From Ichthyophis bannanicus (lineage: Eukaryota; Chordata; Amphibia; Gymnophiona; Ichthyophiidae), in the NCBI GenBank assembly GCA_033557465.1, contig CM066033.1:388809289-388873288 (forward strand): 64,000 bases of DNA. Reading direction: 5' to 3'. Of the stretch, positions 32,576 through 43,185 are shown piece by piece. A model generated the notes under the pieces. The model saw only the letters and a list, made by a program, of their open reading frames with translations. It was not told where the DNA came from and did not search any database. The position numbers were made by a program, and so were the translations under genes. The stretch's first letter is position 1. Each line of letters begins with the position of its first letter.

Positions 32576-33367
32576 GTGCCGGTGGACGGCAGACCTCTCT
32601 CCAACGACCCTCTCGTAGCGAGGTTTCTCCGAGGTCTCCTTCTACTTAAACCACCTCTGCGCCCGCCAGCGCCTGACTGGGACCTGAATGTGGTTTTACA
32701 GCGGATCACCTGTCCGCCTTTTGAACCTATGGCTACCTGTTCTCTCCGTTTTCTTTCTTGGAAAACACTGTTCTTGATAGCCCTCACTTCCGCTAGACGC
32801 GTAAGTGAATTGCAGGCTCTCGTGTCTGATCCCCCTTACACTTGGTTCTACAAAAATAGGGTAGTCCTACGGACTCACCCAAAATTTCTTCCAAAAGTGG
32901 TCTCCCCTTTTCACATCAATCAGGAGGTGGTACTTCCAACCTTCTTTCCCAGACCACACTCCAGCCGAGCTGAAACGGTCCTCCATACCCTGGACTGTAG
33001 AACATTGAACTTCTACCTTGACCGTACGCGGGAGCACCGTAAAGCTGCTCAGCTTTTTGTGTCTTTTGACCCCAATAAATTGGGGCTCCCGGTCTCCAAG
33101 CGTACTCTGTCCATCTGGGTTGCGGACTGTATCTCTTGGGCTTATGGGGCAGCCGGACTCTCCTTGGAAGGTCGAGTCACGGCTCATTGCGTTCGGGCAA
33201 AGGCTACGTCAGTGGCTTACCTCCGCTCTGTTCCGCTGGCAGACATCTGCCGGGCCGCTACTTGGTCTTCGAGCCAGACTTTTGCGGTCCATTCCTGTCT
33301 CGAGAGGGAGTCCCGCAGGGACAGTGCTTTCGGACAGGCAGTCCTCCGTAATCTCTTTGAGGTCTGA
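32576..33367 (+). CDS. DIRS B2 tyrosine recombinase catalytic domain, open frame (264 codons)
   Basis: The frame is intact but lacks the N-terminal core-binding part that B1 keeps. It has FLRGLLLLKPPLRPP, DWDLNVVLQRI, LTSARRVSELQAL (first Arg, about residues 71-83), KNRVVLRTHPKFLPKVV, HCVRAKA (HxxR, about 204-207), ADICRAATWSS and then QTFAVHS. In A1, B1, B3 and B4 the last box reads HTF(T/A/V)xHY; here Tyr is Ser, so the presumed nucleophile is gone. The Met at 32576 may be accidental because it lies at the deletion junction. Whether it is expressed is unknown; as a recombinase it should be inactive. Confidence 0.8.
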   Translation: MPVDGRPLSNDPLVARFLRGLLLLKPPLRPPAPDWDLNVVLQRITCPPFEPMATCSLRFLSWKTLFLIALTSARRVSELQALVSDPPYTWFYKNRVVLRTHPKFLPKVVSPFHINQEVVLPTFFPRPHSSRAETVLHTLDCRTLNFYLDRTREHRKAAQLFVSFDPNKLGLPVSKRTLSIWVADCISWAYGAAGLSLEGRVTAHCVRAKATSVAYLRSVPLADICRAATWSSSQTFAVHSCLERESRRDSAFGQAVLRNLFEV

Positions 33368-33501
33368 GCAACTCCTACCCTCCATCCCGGATGTGGGCTA
33401 CCGGTGGGTAATAATTCAGCGAAGATTCTTTCCTTCTGTGCTGCTGAGCTAGAGGGAGCTCATTTTTGTGCTTAGGGTCTCCGGTAGCCTTGAGCTTGGG
33501 A

Positions 33502-33605
33502 GTCCCATAAGTGAGGACTGACTTCCTGCTTGGTCCTGGAGAAAGCGTAGTTACTCACCTGTAACAGGTGTTCTCCAGGAGCAGCAGGAATCAGTCCTCA
33601 CAACC
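33502..33605. repeat. DIRS B2 internal complementary region
   Basis: Left part ATAAGTGAGGACTGACTTCC to CTGGAGAA equals the reverse complement of the left end; the part from AAGCGTAGTTACTCACCTGT onward equals the reverse complement of 33816-33874. Confidence 0.9.
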
Positions 33606-33687
33606 CTCCCTCCTCCCCTTGGAGTTGCAATCACCTGCTTAAGTTTTTTTGCAAATTTTTATGCTGTCTTTTTTAGCTATGTCATCT

Positions 33688-33874
33688 GACTGGCTAAGAT
33701 GGCACCCTTGGGCGGGAAGAGGACCGTGCATGCGCGCTGCAATTCCCAAAGGCTTTCTTTGAAAGCTGGGGAAAATTGCTCCGCGAGGGCTCCGTCGGCG
33801 CCGACGTCACCCATAAGTGAGGACTGATTCCTGCTGCTCCTGGAGAACACCTGTTACAGGTGAGTAACTACGCT
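33688..33874. repeat. DIRS B2 right terminal repeat with outer extension
   Basis: 33688-33847 pairs with the left end; 33848-33874 has no left partner and pairs only with the internal complementary region. Confidence 0.9.
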
Positions 33875-36800
33875 TTATTGTATCGATCCATCTCATTGCT
33901 GGCCTTCCTCTTTTGCGTTGACCTTCTATCTTGCCAAGCATGATGTCTTTCTCTAATGATCTCTCTCTTCGCATGATGTGTCCAAAGTATGAAAGTCTAA
34001 GTCTTGTCATCTGAGCTTCTAAAGAAAGCTTAGGTTTGATCTCCTCTAGTACCGACTGGTTTGTTCTTCGGGCAGTCCATGGTATACACAGTATTCGCCG
34101 CCAGCACCATAATTCAAAGGCATCAATTTTCTTCCTGTCTGTCTTTTTCACTGTCCAGCTTTCACATCCATATGATGTTGTTGAAAATACCATGGCTTGA
34201 ACAAGTCGAATCTTTGTATGGAGAGAGACATCTCTGCTCTTGAGAACCTTATCTAGGTCTTTCATAGCCATTCTGCCAAGAGCAATGCGTCGTTTGATTT
34301 CTTGACTGCTTGTTGCTTCTTTATTGATAGTTGATCCAAGTAGGTTAAAGTTCTTCGCAATTTCAATTTCTTCTCCTTCAACGATGAACCTGTTGATTAT
34401 GCCAGTTGTCATGATCTTTGTCTTCTTTACATTAAGATGCAGGCCCATTTTGAGACTATGTTCTTTGATTGTGAGAAGCAAATGTTTCAGATCATCTTCA
34501 CTTTCAGCCAGTAATGTAGTATCATCAGCATAGCGAAGGTTGTTGATGAGTCTTCCACAAATCTTCACATCTCTGTTGTCTTCATACAATCCTGCTTCTC
34601 TGATGATTTGTTCTGCATATAAATTAAACAGGTAGGGGGAAAGTATGCAGCCTTGTCTTACACCTTTGCTTATTTTAAACCATTCTGTTTCTCCTTGTTC
34701 CGTTCGAACTGTTGCTTCTTGATCAATGTACAAATTGCGCAAGAGAACGATCAGGTGTTCTGGTATACCCATGCTTCTTAATGTGGCCCAGAGTTTCTCA
34801 TGATTTACACAGTCAAAAGCCTTGCTGTAGTCGATAAAGCACAAATAGATATCCTTTTGGTATTCTTTAGTCTTTTCAAGGATCCATCTCACATCCACAA
34901 TGATGTCTCTCGTTCCTCGCCCTTTCCTGAACCCTGCTTGCACTTCAGGTAGTTCTTGTTCCAGGTATGGTTGTAGTCTCTTTTGGATAATCTTCAGTAG
35001 AATCTTGCTGGCATGTGGGATCAGAGCGATTGTTCGATAATTTCCACAGTCAGTTGGATCACCTTTCTTTAGTATTGTATCACAGATCTTTTCCAGTCAG
35101 TTGGCCATGATGTTGTCTTCCATATTTCTTGGCAGAGCCTTGTAAGTACGGTAACAGGTGCATCAGATTGCTGCAATACTTCTATAGGAATGCCATCAAT
35201 GCCTGGTGCTTTGTTCTTTGATAAGGCTTTCAATGCTGCTTCAACTTCTTCTTTCATCACCAATGGTTCCCGATCATAAGGTACAGGTTGAAACAGCTGT
35301 TGGTCCACTTGATCTTTATCATATAAAAACTCTGTATATTCCTTCCACCTTTTCTTGATCTTCTCAGCATCATTCAACATAGAACCTTGAGCATCTTGTA
35401 ACATTTCAATTCGAGGCTGGAACTTTTTCTTTAACTCTCGTAGCTTTAGGAAAGCCGATCTTGTTCTTGCTCTAATAGTTTCTGCTTCTATTTCCTTGCA
35501 TGCGTCGTAGTAGTACTTTTCCTTGTCCTGTCTTGCTGCACGTTGGAAATCTCTGTTGAGTTCTGTGATTGTCTTTCTTTCTCCTCTGGCTTTAGCTTCT
35601 CTGCGTTTCTGGGCAATTTTCAGAGTTTCTTCCGTCATCCATTTTGGCCGTTTTTGCTTTTTCACCTTTTGTAGAGACTTCTCGCTTTTTTCCAACACAA
35701 CCTTTTTGATGTCATTCCATAACTCTTCCGGAGCTCTGTCATTTGTATCTAAAGCAGCAAATCGATTTTGCAGGCAGTCTTTAAATTCCAGTGGTATATT
35801 CTCAAGGTCATATTTTGCTGCATTCATGAGTGGTTTGCTCTTTTTCAACTTTAGCTTGAGTTTGCATACTAGTAGTTGATGATCTGTACCACAGTCAGCT
35901 CCAGGTTTTGTCTTGGTTGATGTTATAGAGCTTTTCCATCGTTGACTTCCACAGATGTAGTCAGTTTGATTTTTATACAATCCATTGGGTGAAGTCCATG
36001 TGTACAGTCGCCGCTTGTGTTGCTGGAAGAAGGTGTTTGAGATGAATAGATCATTGGTTTTGCAGAATTCTATCAGTCTTTCTCCAGCTTCATTTCTGTT
36101 GCCAAGTCCATATTTTCCAACTACTTTGCCGCCTTCTTTGTTGCCAACTTTTGCATTCCAGTCACCCATGACTATCAGGATATCCTGTTTGCATGTTCTG
36201 TCAATTTCAGCTTGTACTTGTTCATAGAACTCTTAAATTTGGGAGGAGTGGCCTAGTGGTTAGGACAAGGTATTTCAGGCCGGAGGGCCGGGGGTTCAAG
36301 TCCCACCTGGGGACAGCAATCTCAGGCCGGAGGGACTGGGATTTCTAGTCCTATAGGCACTCCTTGTGGTCTTGGGCAAGCCACTTAACCCTCCATTGCC
36401 CATGTTCCCTGTAAGTATTAGCATATGTGTGTCATATCCCCTCGTGTTAAATGTATCTCCCAATTGACCGCTTTGACCCGGTGAAAAGCGGGATATAAAT
36501 ACAGCTAAATAAATTAATAAAATAAATAAATAAATTTCATTCTCTTCTGCAGCTGTTGTTGGGGCATATACTTGAATTATAGTTGTGTTGATAGGCAATC
36601 CTCGTAGACGAATAGAGATTAAGCGTTCGCTGACTGCATTGTATTTCATTACAGTTCTTGCAAATTTCTTCTTTATTATAAATGCAACACCATTTCTTCT
36701 TTGTCTTTCATTTCCAGCATAGTAGACCATGTGATCATCTGATGCAAAGTGCCCGATGCCAGTCCATTTCAGTTCGCTGACACCCAACAGATCAAGTTGT

Positions 36801-37279
36801 ACACGTTCCATTTCATTCTTGACCACCTCCAACTTCCCTTGGTTCATGCTTCGTACGTTCCATGTTCCAATGTGTAAGACATCTTTATAGCTTCTGACTC
36901 TCATTTCATGCGCAGCTACATCAGCAGTCAGACTTCCCGAGGGCTTTGATCCATCCACATCATAAATGCTGGCTTTACTCTGAAAAGTCTTCAGCTCTTC
37001 CCCAGTAGCTAGTTGAGTGCTTTCCGACCTAGGGGGTCTCATCTTCCAGCACCATAGCACAATTTGTTTTGTTGTAACTATCCATTGGGTTTTCATGGCA
37101 AGATACAGAAGTAGATTGCCGGGCCTTTCTTCCGCGCATTTTAAGTTTGGTGGTGTTGCCGTTGTCACAGAAATGTGATCCTCCGCCATCAACACTATCC
37201 CATTCTGCTGCTGCCCAGATGGGTGGTTTGTCTTGGTCTGGCACCAATTACAGGACTGCAAAAACATCTTGAAAGGCAT
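33875..37279 (-). pseudogene. RTE endonuclease-RT ORF, interrupted
   Basis: Endonuclease: LHIGTWNVRSMNQGKLEVV (about 36870), LLGVSELKWTG (about 36790), IQVYAPTTAAEENE (about 36575), then the SINE, then MGDWNAKVG (36169-36143) and GADCGTDHQLL (about 35905). RT: APGIDGIPIEVL (about 35210), a one-base frameshift near 35085, AGFRKGRGTRD (about 34937), CFIDYSKAFDCVNH (about 34845), GVRQGCILSP (about 34665) and RYADDTTLL (about 34530). The tail KIEGQRKRGRPAMRWIDTIK (about 33935-33880) ends at the DIRS B2 insertion; its last codons (TEDRTQFRIAIQRVAMSQIR) lie at about 32264-32200 beyond it. Catalytic residues seem intact; damage is the two insertions and the frameshift. Confidence 0.9.
36236..36535 (+). 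mobile_element. tRNA-derived SINE with L2-type tail, inserted in the RTE endonuclease
   Basis: Pol III boxes: A box TGGCCTAGTGGTTAGG (36249-36264) and B box GGTTCAAGTCC (36293-36303). The region around the B box is duplicated (CAGGCCGGAGGG at 36276 and 36323). The body GGCACTCCTTGTGGTCTTGG (from about 36356) continues into GGCAAGCCACTTAACCCTCC, which is MIR-like. The 3' end has GACCGCTTTGACCCGG, GCGGGATATAAATA and AAATAAAT repeats, an L2-type tail. A short AAATTT-like duplication may flank it. Confidence 0.85.
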
Positions 37280-37566
37280 TGCCTTGGATTAGAGCACAGG
37301 CTTTATAGACAGGAGGAAGACTTTCATTCATCACATTATTACGAGTAGGTAGTGTAATTCCTTCATACCTAGGATGCTGTTTGTTAGCTCAAACCTTTGC
37401 CCTCTTGAGAAACTCATTGCAAATGCCCATAAGTTAGATATGCAGTTATTTATAGCATATTCTTTTAAAATTATAATGAAAGTTTAAAAGCTGTGGAACT
37501 ATATATTACACTAATGGCTAACATTTTCCTGTTCTGAGGGTGCAAACTGCCGTTTAAAGCACTGGA

Positions 37567-38091
37567 CACACAGTGGACACTAGTTCTGTAGGATGGCCAA
37601 GCTGATTTTTCCTAAGTTGTATGCTGTGTTTATAAGCAATTAGTAGTAATTTTCATTACTCTACCGTAGCAAACACAACTGTCTCTTGAAATTTTGTTTT
37701 AAACCACCTTTTCCTGACTATTTTTTAAATTGTGTTGCTTTTGTGATGGTTATGATAACCACAAAAAGAAAATCAATAAATTTTAAAAAAAAGCTCAGGA
37801 AAAGGTGGTTTAAAGCAAAAGGACTCTGCCTAAGCGGTGTATCAAATGGTTGATAAAGAACGCATGTTACTGAAGTTAACACGCATTAAGTGCTATTGTG
37901 TCCATAACAATAAAAGGGTTGTGGCACTTAATGTGCGCTAATTTCATTAATGCACATTAAACCTATATTAAGAGTCCCAACGTTTTAAGGAGTAGTTGGT
38001 TTTGCTAAAATGGAATACTAAAAATTAGTACTAATTGCTTATAAACAGCATACAAAGGCCAACCTGTGCCTACTGTGCAGACAACACACTA
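37567..38091. repeat. Foldback (large inverted) repeat
   Basis: The arms 37567-37717 and about 37794-38091 are inverted copies: GTATGCTGTGTTTATAAGCA (37619 on) against TGCTTATAAACAGCATAC (38036 on); TTTAAACCACCTTTTCCTGA (37699-37718) against TCAGGAAAAGGTGGTTTAAA (37795-37814). The right arm carries about 160 extra bases (37823-37982). The centre (37738-37768) is itself a small hairpin. No coding frame, no family assigned; a MITE is likely. Confidence 0.75.
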
Positions 38092-41000
38092 CAACCGCTA
38101 CAGTTCCAAAAACTGAACATGGGGAGGAGATTTATTTAAAACAAAACAAAAAGCAGATGCTGTGATGATATGAGCATGCCATTTACTCAAACAAGTTTAA
38201 AATCATAAATATTAGGAAATAAAGACTTAAAATAAGATTTGGAAGGAGCAACAGAACCAAGAACCAGACAAGAATGAGGAATCTAGCTAGTGCTTCATCG
38301 GAGCAAAAGCTGTGATTGACAGTGACCTTGACTTGTGAAGATCTCTTGTGACCTGTGCCAGCTGTAAAATTCTATTGTTTCTTAAACCAAGCTAGAACAT
38401 TGAAAATGTGGGAAGTGGCCTGATACTTTCTTTGACAGTCCATTCTACGGGATTCACTCGTGGTGATCTTAATGTTAGTAGATCATCATACAAACAACTA
38501 TTGCAGAAAACAGAATTCCATTTAGTTGCAGGGACATTTTCAGATGTGAAGGTAAAAAAAATAGGTTGTAAGCGATTCTTTTCATAATCATTAAACAAAG
38601 TACTTTTGTCATTTAGCTTTCAAGAGTTTGGCTGCCTTTGTTTAGTCAAAGCAAAAGATGTTTCTAATAGAAGTGCATTTCAATTATATTGCCCAATTTT
38701 CTCAACTTTAGAATCAAGTTAAAAAAAAAACATTTAATTGGACGATGCAGTAAGTGTTTTACAAATGGCTAAGATTGGATCTTGTTTCCAGTAGCTTATG
38801 CATACATCTACCAATAGGATGCAAACCCCCTAACATTCTCATGAGTTGACAAAATAAGAGAGAACTTTGTGTCCCAAAGTACATAAAGAATTATCAATTC
38901 TGCATGTGGTGAAAACATGCGTATATGCATAAATATATTTAAATTCATGTTTATTTCTGTAAATCGTTTTACATTATGCACATTTTATATATGTTTTGTA
39001 TGAATATAACAGTGTCAAATTTCATACTTATCCACTCTGGCTCATTCTTTGGGACAAGGAAGGTGGCCCAGCAGCAATTGAAAGTACAGTAAATGAGCAT
39101 TGCATCAAATTTAATTAACATAAACAATATAACAAATAATATATTGGGTACCAGTAAGCATTTAATTTAGTCTGCCCCCTCCTATGAATCTACTGTGCTA
39201 TAATACAGTTTTGTACACGCAAAAGGAAAACAAATAGTACCAAGTTTCCTTCTGCAAAGCAAAAACTGTATCTTTTTCCACCTTTTAGAAGTATATAGCA
39301 CTGTATAATATCATACAGGTGTATGTAAATGGCCAACTAGTATCAATGTTCCCCTGCAGCTGCACAGGGGGAGTCTGCCATACTTTGCCAGGGGGGGGGA
39401 GGAGCTGTGATATGGTGATTTCAGGCATGAAAAGCAGGTATACCACAGCAACACGGGCAGGGGGCTTCTTTCTGTGCAACTTTACAGAAACGTTGACTGG
39501 TGGTCTGCTAGTAACAGGTACGGATTTTGTAGTTTGTTTCCATATGGAAAGTGTTTTAATACAGAGAAATGAACTTTGTGTCTTGGGTAAGTGTGACTAT
39601 GTTTAAAGTCTTGTGGTATGAATTGCTTGTCGAGTGTATTTTGAAGTGCCTGGATATGATTTTGCTTTCCAAAATGTTCATTTCAGATCATTGCACTGCA
39701 ACAGCATGTAGCACTGAGGGCAGTTTTCATATATATTCATTGTTGGTATATTTCTTTGTACAGCTCCATAAGTCATGTAACTTGTTTTTTAAACAGTGTA
39801 CATCAGGGATGGGAAAGTTTTTTTAAAAACACTATTTTTTAAGTAATATTTTGTGGACAGCATTAGCTACAGATATTCTCTATTTTAGCTTTTCACGAAC
39901 AAATAGAAAATGGAATGTTTGCTTAACAGTATTAAATGTATTTTATTATGATACTTATGTATTATGTATGATCCTTGAATAAATGAATGACAGAAGGAAA
40001 GTCAAGCTTATTGTATCTCGAATATACAGGACTGGAGCCAACTGATTTTTGTTTTGCTGTTATCTTCTACTTATGAGAACTGGGATTTTAGCATCAAGTA
40101 GAATTTAACAAATGATTATTTATAGTTACCCATTACTATGTACCTGTTTAATTGTATGTAGTTTTTCAATGAACTGTTTGCGTGATATAATTGTTTATTC
40201 TTGCATTTCTTAATTTGCTCACCTGTTTTCCATTTCTTAACTGTTTGGTTGTGTTGTGCTGAGGAAAGTAATTATTGAAACCTTTAAAGCATGATGGCTA
40301 AACTGCTGGTCCCTCGTTACTGTTTGTCATAAATTCTCTGTATATAAAATTATTACTCACATTGCACATAGTTTTCTACTACACGTTTATTTTGTGTATT
40401 GCCTTGCTTTTGTATTTTTTAAATATATGAAATATTTTATCTACAAAGAATTTCTGAGAACTATCACATGATTGCCAAGTTTTCACTGACTATTTTAAAA
40501 AGATAAAGACAAACTAAAACAAACTCTTGACAGGTAATCTTCAAAATTAGTGTTTTGCTTACAGGCCTGTGGCTATGGCATTTCTCTCTTAAAAAATTTG
40601 GGTTTGGCCAGCACTGTGATGCTTTAATAAAACATGTACAAGGATGCTAAAATCAAATCCCTGTGTGGTTTGCCAGTTTCTACCTGTAAGGGAGGAGTTT
40701 AACCTGAGTAACTGCTTATTTACCTAGGTAGATGTCTTTGAAAATTGTCCTCTAGTTATCAAATGTTTCTCAATACAATTTGTCTTAAATATTTTGGTTG
40801 TTGGAAAACCCAGATATAAGCAAGGAAAATTGAGTAGTTTGTTTCCAATGTTTGGTAACTCATGATAGAAACTATAGGTACATAGAAAAATGATGGCAAA
40901 TAAAAGACCATATGACCTATCCAATCTGCCTTTTCATACCAACTGATGACTGACGATATGCACTTCTAGTGTTTTACCTGTTCTGACTAATTCTGGATCA

Positions 41001-41115
41001 AAAGGCTTTCATCTTGTTTAACAGTGGATGTGGCATACCCACAGACATTCCAGAATCTATTGTGTATAAATGAGAGAAGAAATCTATTTTAATGCTATTA
41101 CTGCTACATGGAGTA
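38092..41115. other. AT-rich spacer, no gene recognised
   Basis: Several open frames of 60-95 codons occur but show no domain or codon pattern. A fragment near 40874-40935 (GTACATAGAAAAATGATGGC) resembles the CR1-type sequence at 57398 in B4 and is probably an old LINE remnant. AATAAA-like motifs occur (about 39978 and 40627) but there is no supported transcript. Confidence 0.45.
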
Positions 41116-41340
41116 AAGTGGAGGAGTAGCCTAGTGGTTAGAGCAACTGCCTAGTACCCAGAAGATCAAGGGTTCAATTCCCACTGGCACTCCTTGTGAC
41201 TTTGGGCAAGTCACTTTACCCTCCATTGCCTCGGAAGAAAAGGCTGGCAATCTACTTCCGGTGATACATTGCCAAGAAAACCCAGAGGTAGCTGGGTCGC
41301 TATGAGTCAACACTGACTTGATGGCACTAAAAAAAACAAA
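41116..41340 (+). mobile_element. tRNA-derived SINE with RTE-derived 3' part
   Basis: A box TAGCCTAGTGGTTAGA (41127-41142), B box GGTTCAATTCC (41171-41181), body GGCACTCCTTGTGACTTTGG (from about 41186) as in the SINE at 36236. The rest matches the RTE LINE of this window in two blocks: 41231-41285 (CGGAAGAAAAGGCTGGCAAT) is like the RTE 5' region (minus strand of about 37083-37135), and 41294-41329 (GGGTCGCTATGAGTCAAC) is like its last bases (minus strand of 32187-32222). It ends in an A-rich AAAAAAAACAAA tail. Confidence 0.85.
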
Positions 41341-43185
41341 AAAAACCCTGCTACACGTGCTTTGTTAGGCATGCAGAACAAGTTCTTCCCCACCAGTACC
41401 ATGTATGAAATATAGGTAAACTAGTCCAAAATGATATATGAAAACTAATAGCTACAATTAACAGGCAGAATCTTTTCTGAATCTGTATGTATCTGCAAAT
41501 AGTCCCAAATACATACTTAAGAGCAGTTTATTATAGTATAATTTACAGACCACCACTTACAGATTGTTCCTTGGTACAGACTTGGACATTGCTCTATGTG
41601 TATTAGGTTTCAGATTTGCAGAAGATATTTTGACTTTCTCAGTATGTCATGGACAAAGAGTGAACCTCGATGTATGTATGTTAAGGAAAAAGAACAAATG
41701 TGCAGTCCTTAAAGTGAAATTTATAATTGGAAAATTTAATATGGCATTTATGGTCTGCTTTTTTCTTGGGGTGAATTTGGGATTACAGCAATCAAAATCT
41801 TAAACAAGTCCTTTCCAGCAACTACTATCATATTAAGAAGCCAATGAAAGACAACTAGCATCAGTATGGCTCTGTCCTATTTATGGCTGTCCATGGCCAT
41901 TTGGGTAGCAGCATTTTGCATAGTTTGTAAATATTATGTCTGCTTTCTTAGGAATACCCAAATACAGAGAGTTACAAAAGTCATGGTGACTCAATACCAT
42001 GTCTGTATAACCATCTTTGGCTCTAAATTAGAGAAGCTGCTTAAGCTTAAGCTGTTTTACCATCCACAGACTAACGAGCATCTTTCTGGACATAGCCGAG
42101 ACCTGCCTCTCTATCACAGTAACACAGTAAATGAAAACAGATCACGACATCCATGGTCCAAGAAGATGGAATCTAAAAGAATGCCTTGATTCTATACTTG
42201 CTGTACTGAGGACAAGAATGCCTAGCTACCCTGAGTGGACGCTCAATAGTAGGCATATCTGATCTTCATGCCAACAACAGTTTGGTTTTACCAGGATTAA
42301 AAAGGTTGATTGCCCCTTTTTCTTAATTTCTATTTAATCCACACCTTTTTTTTTATTGGTAGCTCAAGACAAACTACATTCAGATACATTAGGTATTTCC
42401 CTAACCCCAGGGGGCTTACAGTTTAAGGGCTTTATTTATTAGTATATGTTAACTCAAGTTAAGCTTAGTAGTTATTCTTAGTGCAGCCTATTTATTGGGG
42501 CTTGTGCTCTTTAGCATGCTTAAATTGCATTAATGTGCATGAATGCACATTTTGTTTCATTTTATATACTCGTACTGCCTTGAACAGTCTACATTGAGCC
42601 TGATTCTAAAAGGGGCACGTCCAGGCCATCTGGACAGCCCCAAGAAGGACAGGCCTGTTAGAACCAGATTCTGTACCACGGGAGCAAAACATTCCTACAA
42701 AATCAGGCCCGATGATGCCCAGCGTGCCCCTATCTGCAGGGACATCCTCCCTGCAGGCTCCCCTGTCTCCCATGGTGCTGTCTCTCCTCCTTCCCAACCC
42801 ATGGCTGGGCAGCCAGGGCCTGGATTGAGCAGCAGGGACCTACCCACATCTGGCCCCTGCCCCTTTGGGGAGGATCTGGCCCTGATCATGCTGCTTATTC
42901 TACCTTCAAGGTGAAATAAGCAGCATGTTCCTCCTGACCCCGCAGAATGTATGGGACTGTGACAGGAATCGGCCCTGTACATCCTGCCGCCTCGGCCTGC
43001 CCCCACTCTGCCGCCTCCTGTCCCTGCCAGCTCTCCTCATCTTGCTGCTCTAGCTGTGTGCGGAGAGTCGGGGGGGGGGGGGAAGGGACAGGACGGCTTG
43101 CGGGGACATGCAGCTCTGCAAGCCGCATCTCAGAATCAGGCCCATAGTGTCAAAGCAGTTTATACAATAGAAAAGCTTCCTAGAA
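41341..43185. other. Spacer; SINE or LINE fragment and possible inverted-repeat element
   Basis: Around 42340-42430 is a short retroposon-like piece. About 42597-43143 is GC-rich and bounded by GAGCCTGATTCT and AGAATCAGGCCC, with a central hairpin at about 42884-42926 (CATGCTGCTTATTCTACC against GGTGAAATAAGCAGCATG); it may be a foldback transposon. A G run of 13 lies near 43069-43081. No coding gene seen. Confidence 0.4.

Larger units (their letters stand above)
32299..33874 (+). mobile_element. Short DIRS copy B2 (1.58 kb), RT deleted, inserted in the RTE LINE
   Basis: Long inverted terminal repeats (32300-32463 and 33688-33847) are nearly perfect, and an internal complementary region lies at about 33502-33605. 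Its left half is the exact reverse complement of the first 40 or so bases and its right half the exact reverse complement of the last 59. Gag, RT and RNase H are missing: leader sequence joins recombinase coding near 32565-32585. CpG density is high (CGTCGGCGCCGACG, GCGCATGCGCAG), so this is probably the youngest DIRS here. Confidence 0.92.
32170..37290 (-). mobile_element. RTE (BovB-type) LINE, near full length, with DIRS and SINE insertions
   Basis: Endonuclease, RT and C-terminal tail follow in order on the minus strand. The ORF ends at a TAA (32187-32185) followed directly by a CAACAACAACAA-type tail (32186-32174), the simple-repeat 3' end typical of RTE elements. DIRS copy B2 (32299-33874) sits between the last coding block and the 3' end, and a SINE (36236-36535) interrupts the endonuclease. 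Protein wording is closest to BovB-type RTE. Removing insertions gives about 3.2 kb. Confidence 0.9.

Noticed and set aside
34061..36227. Plus-strand frames opposite the RTE LINE
   Set aside because: Antisense shadows; the minus strand carries all endonuclease and RT motifs.
36249..36303. tRNA gene call from A and B boxes
   Set aside because: The boxes belong to a SINE with a long non-tRNA body and L2-type tail; no cloverleaf with acceptor stem is evident. The same applies at 41127-41181.
39319..39606. 95-codon frame with Cys-rich part as a host gene
   Set aside because: No domain, no splice or family support; the region is noncoding AT-rich sequence with a G run.
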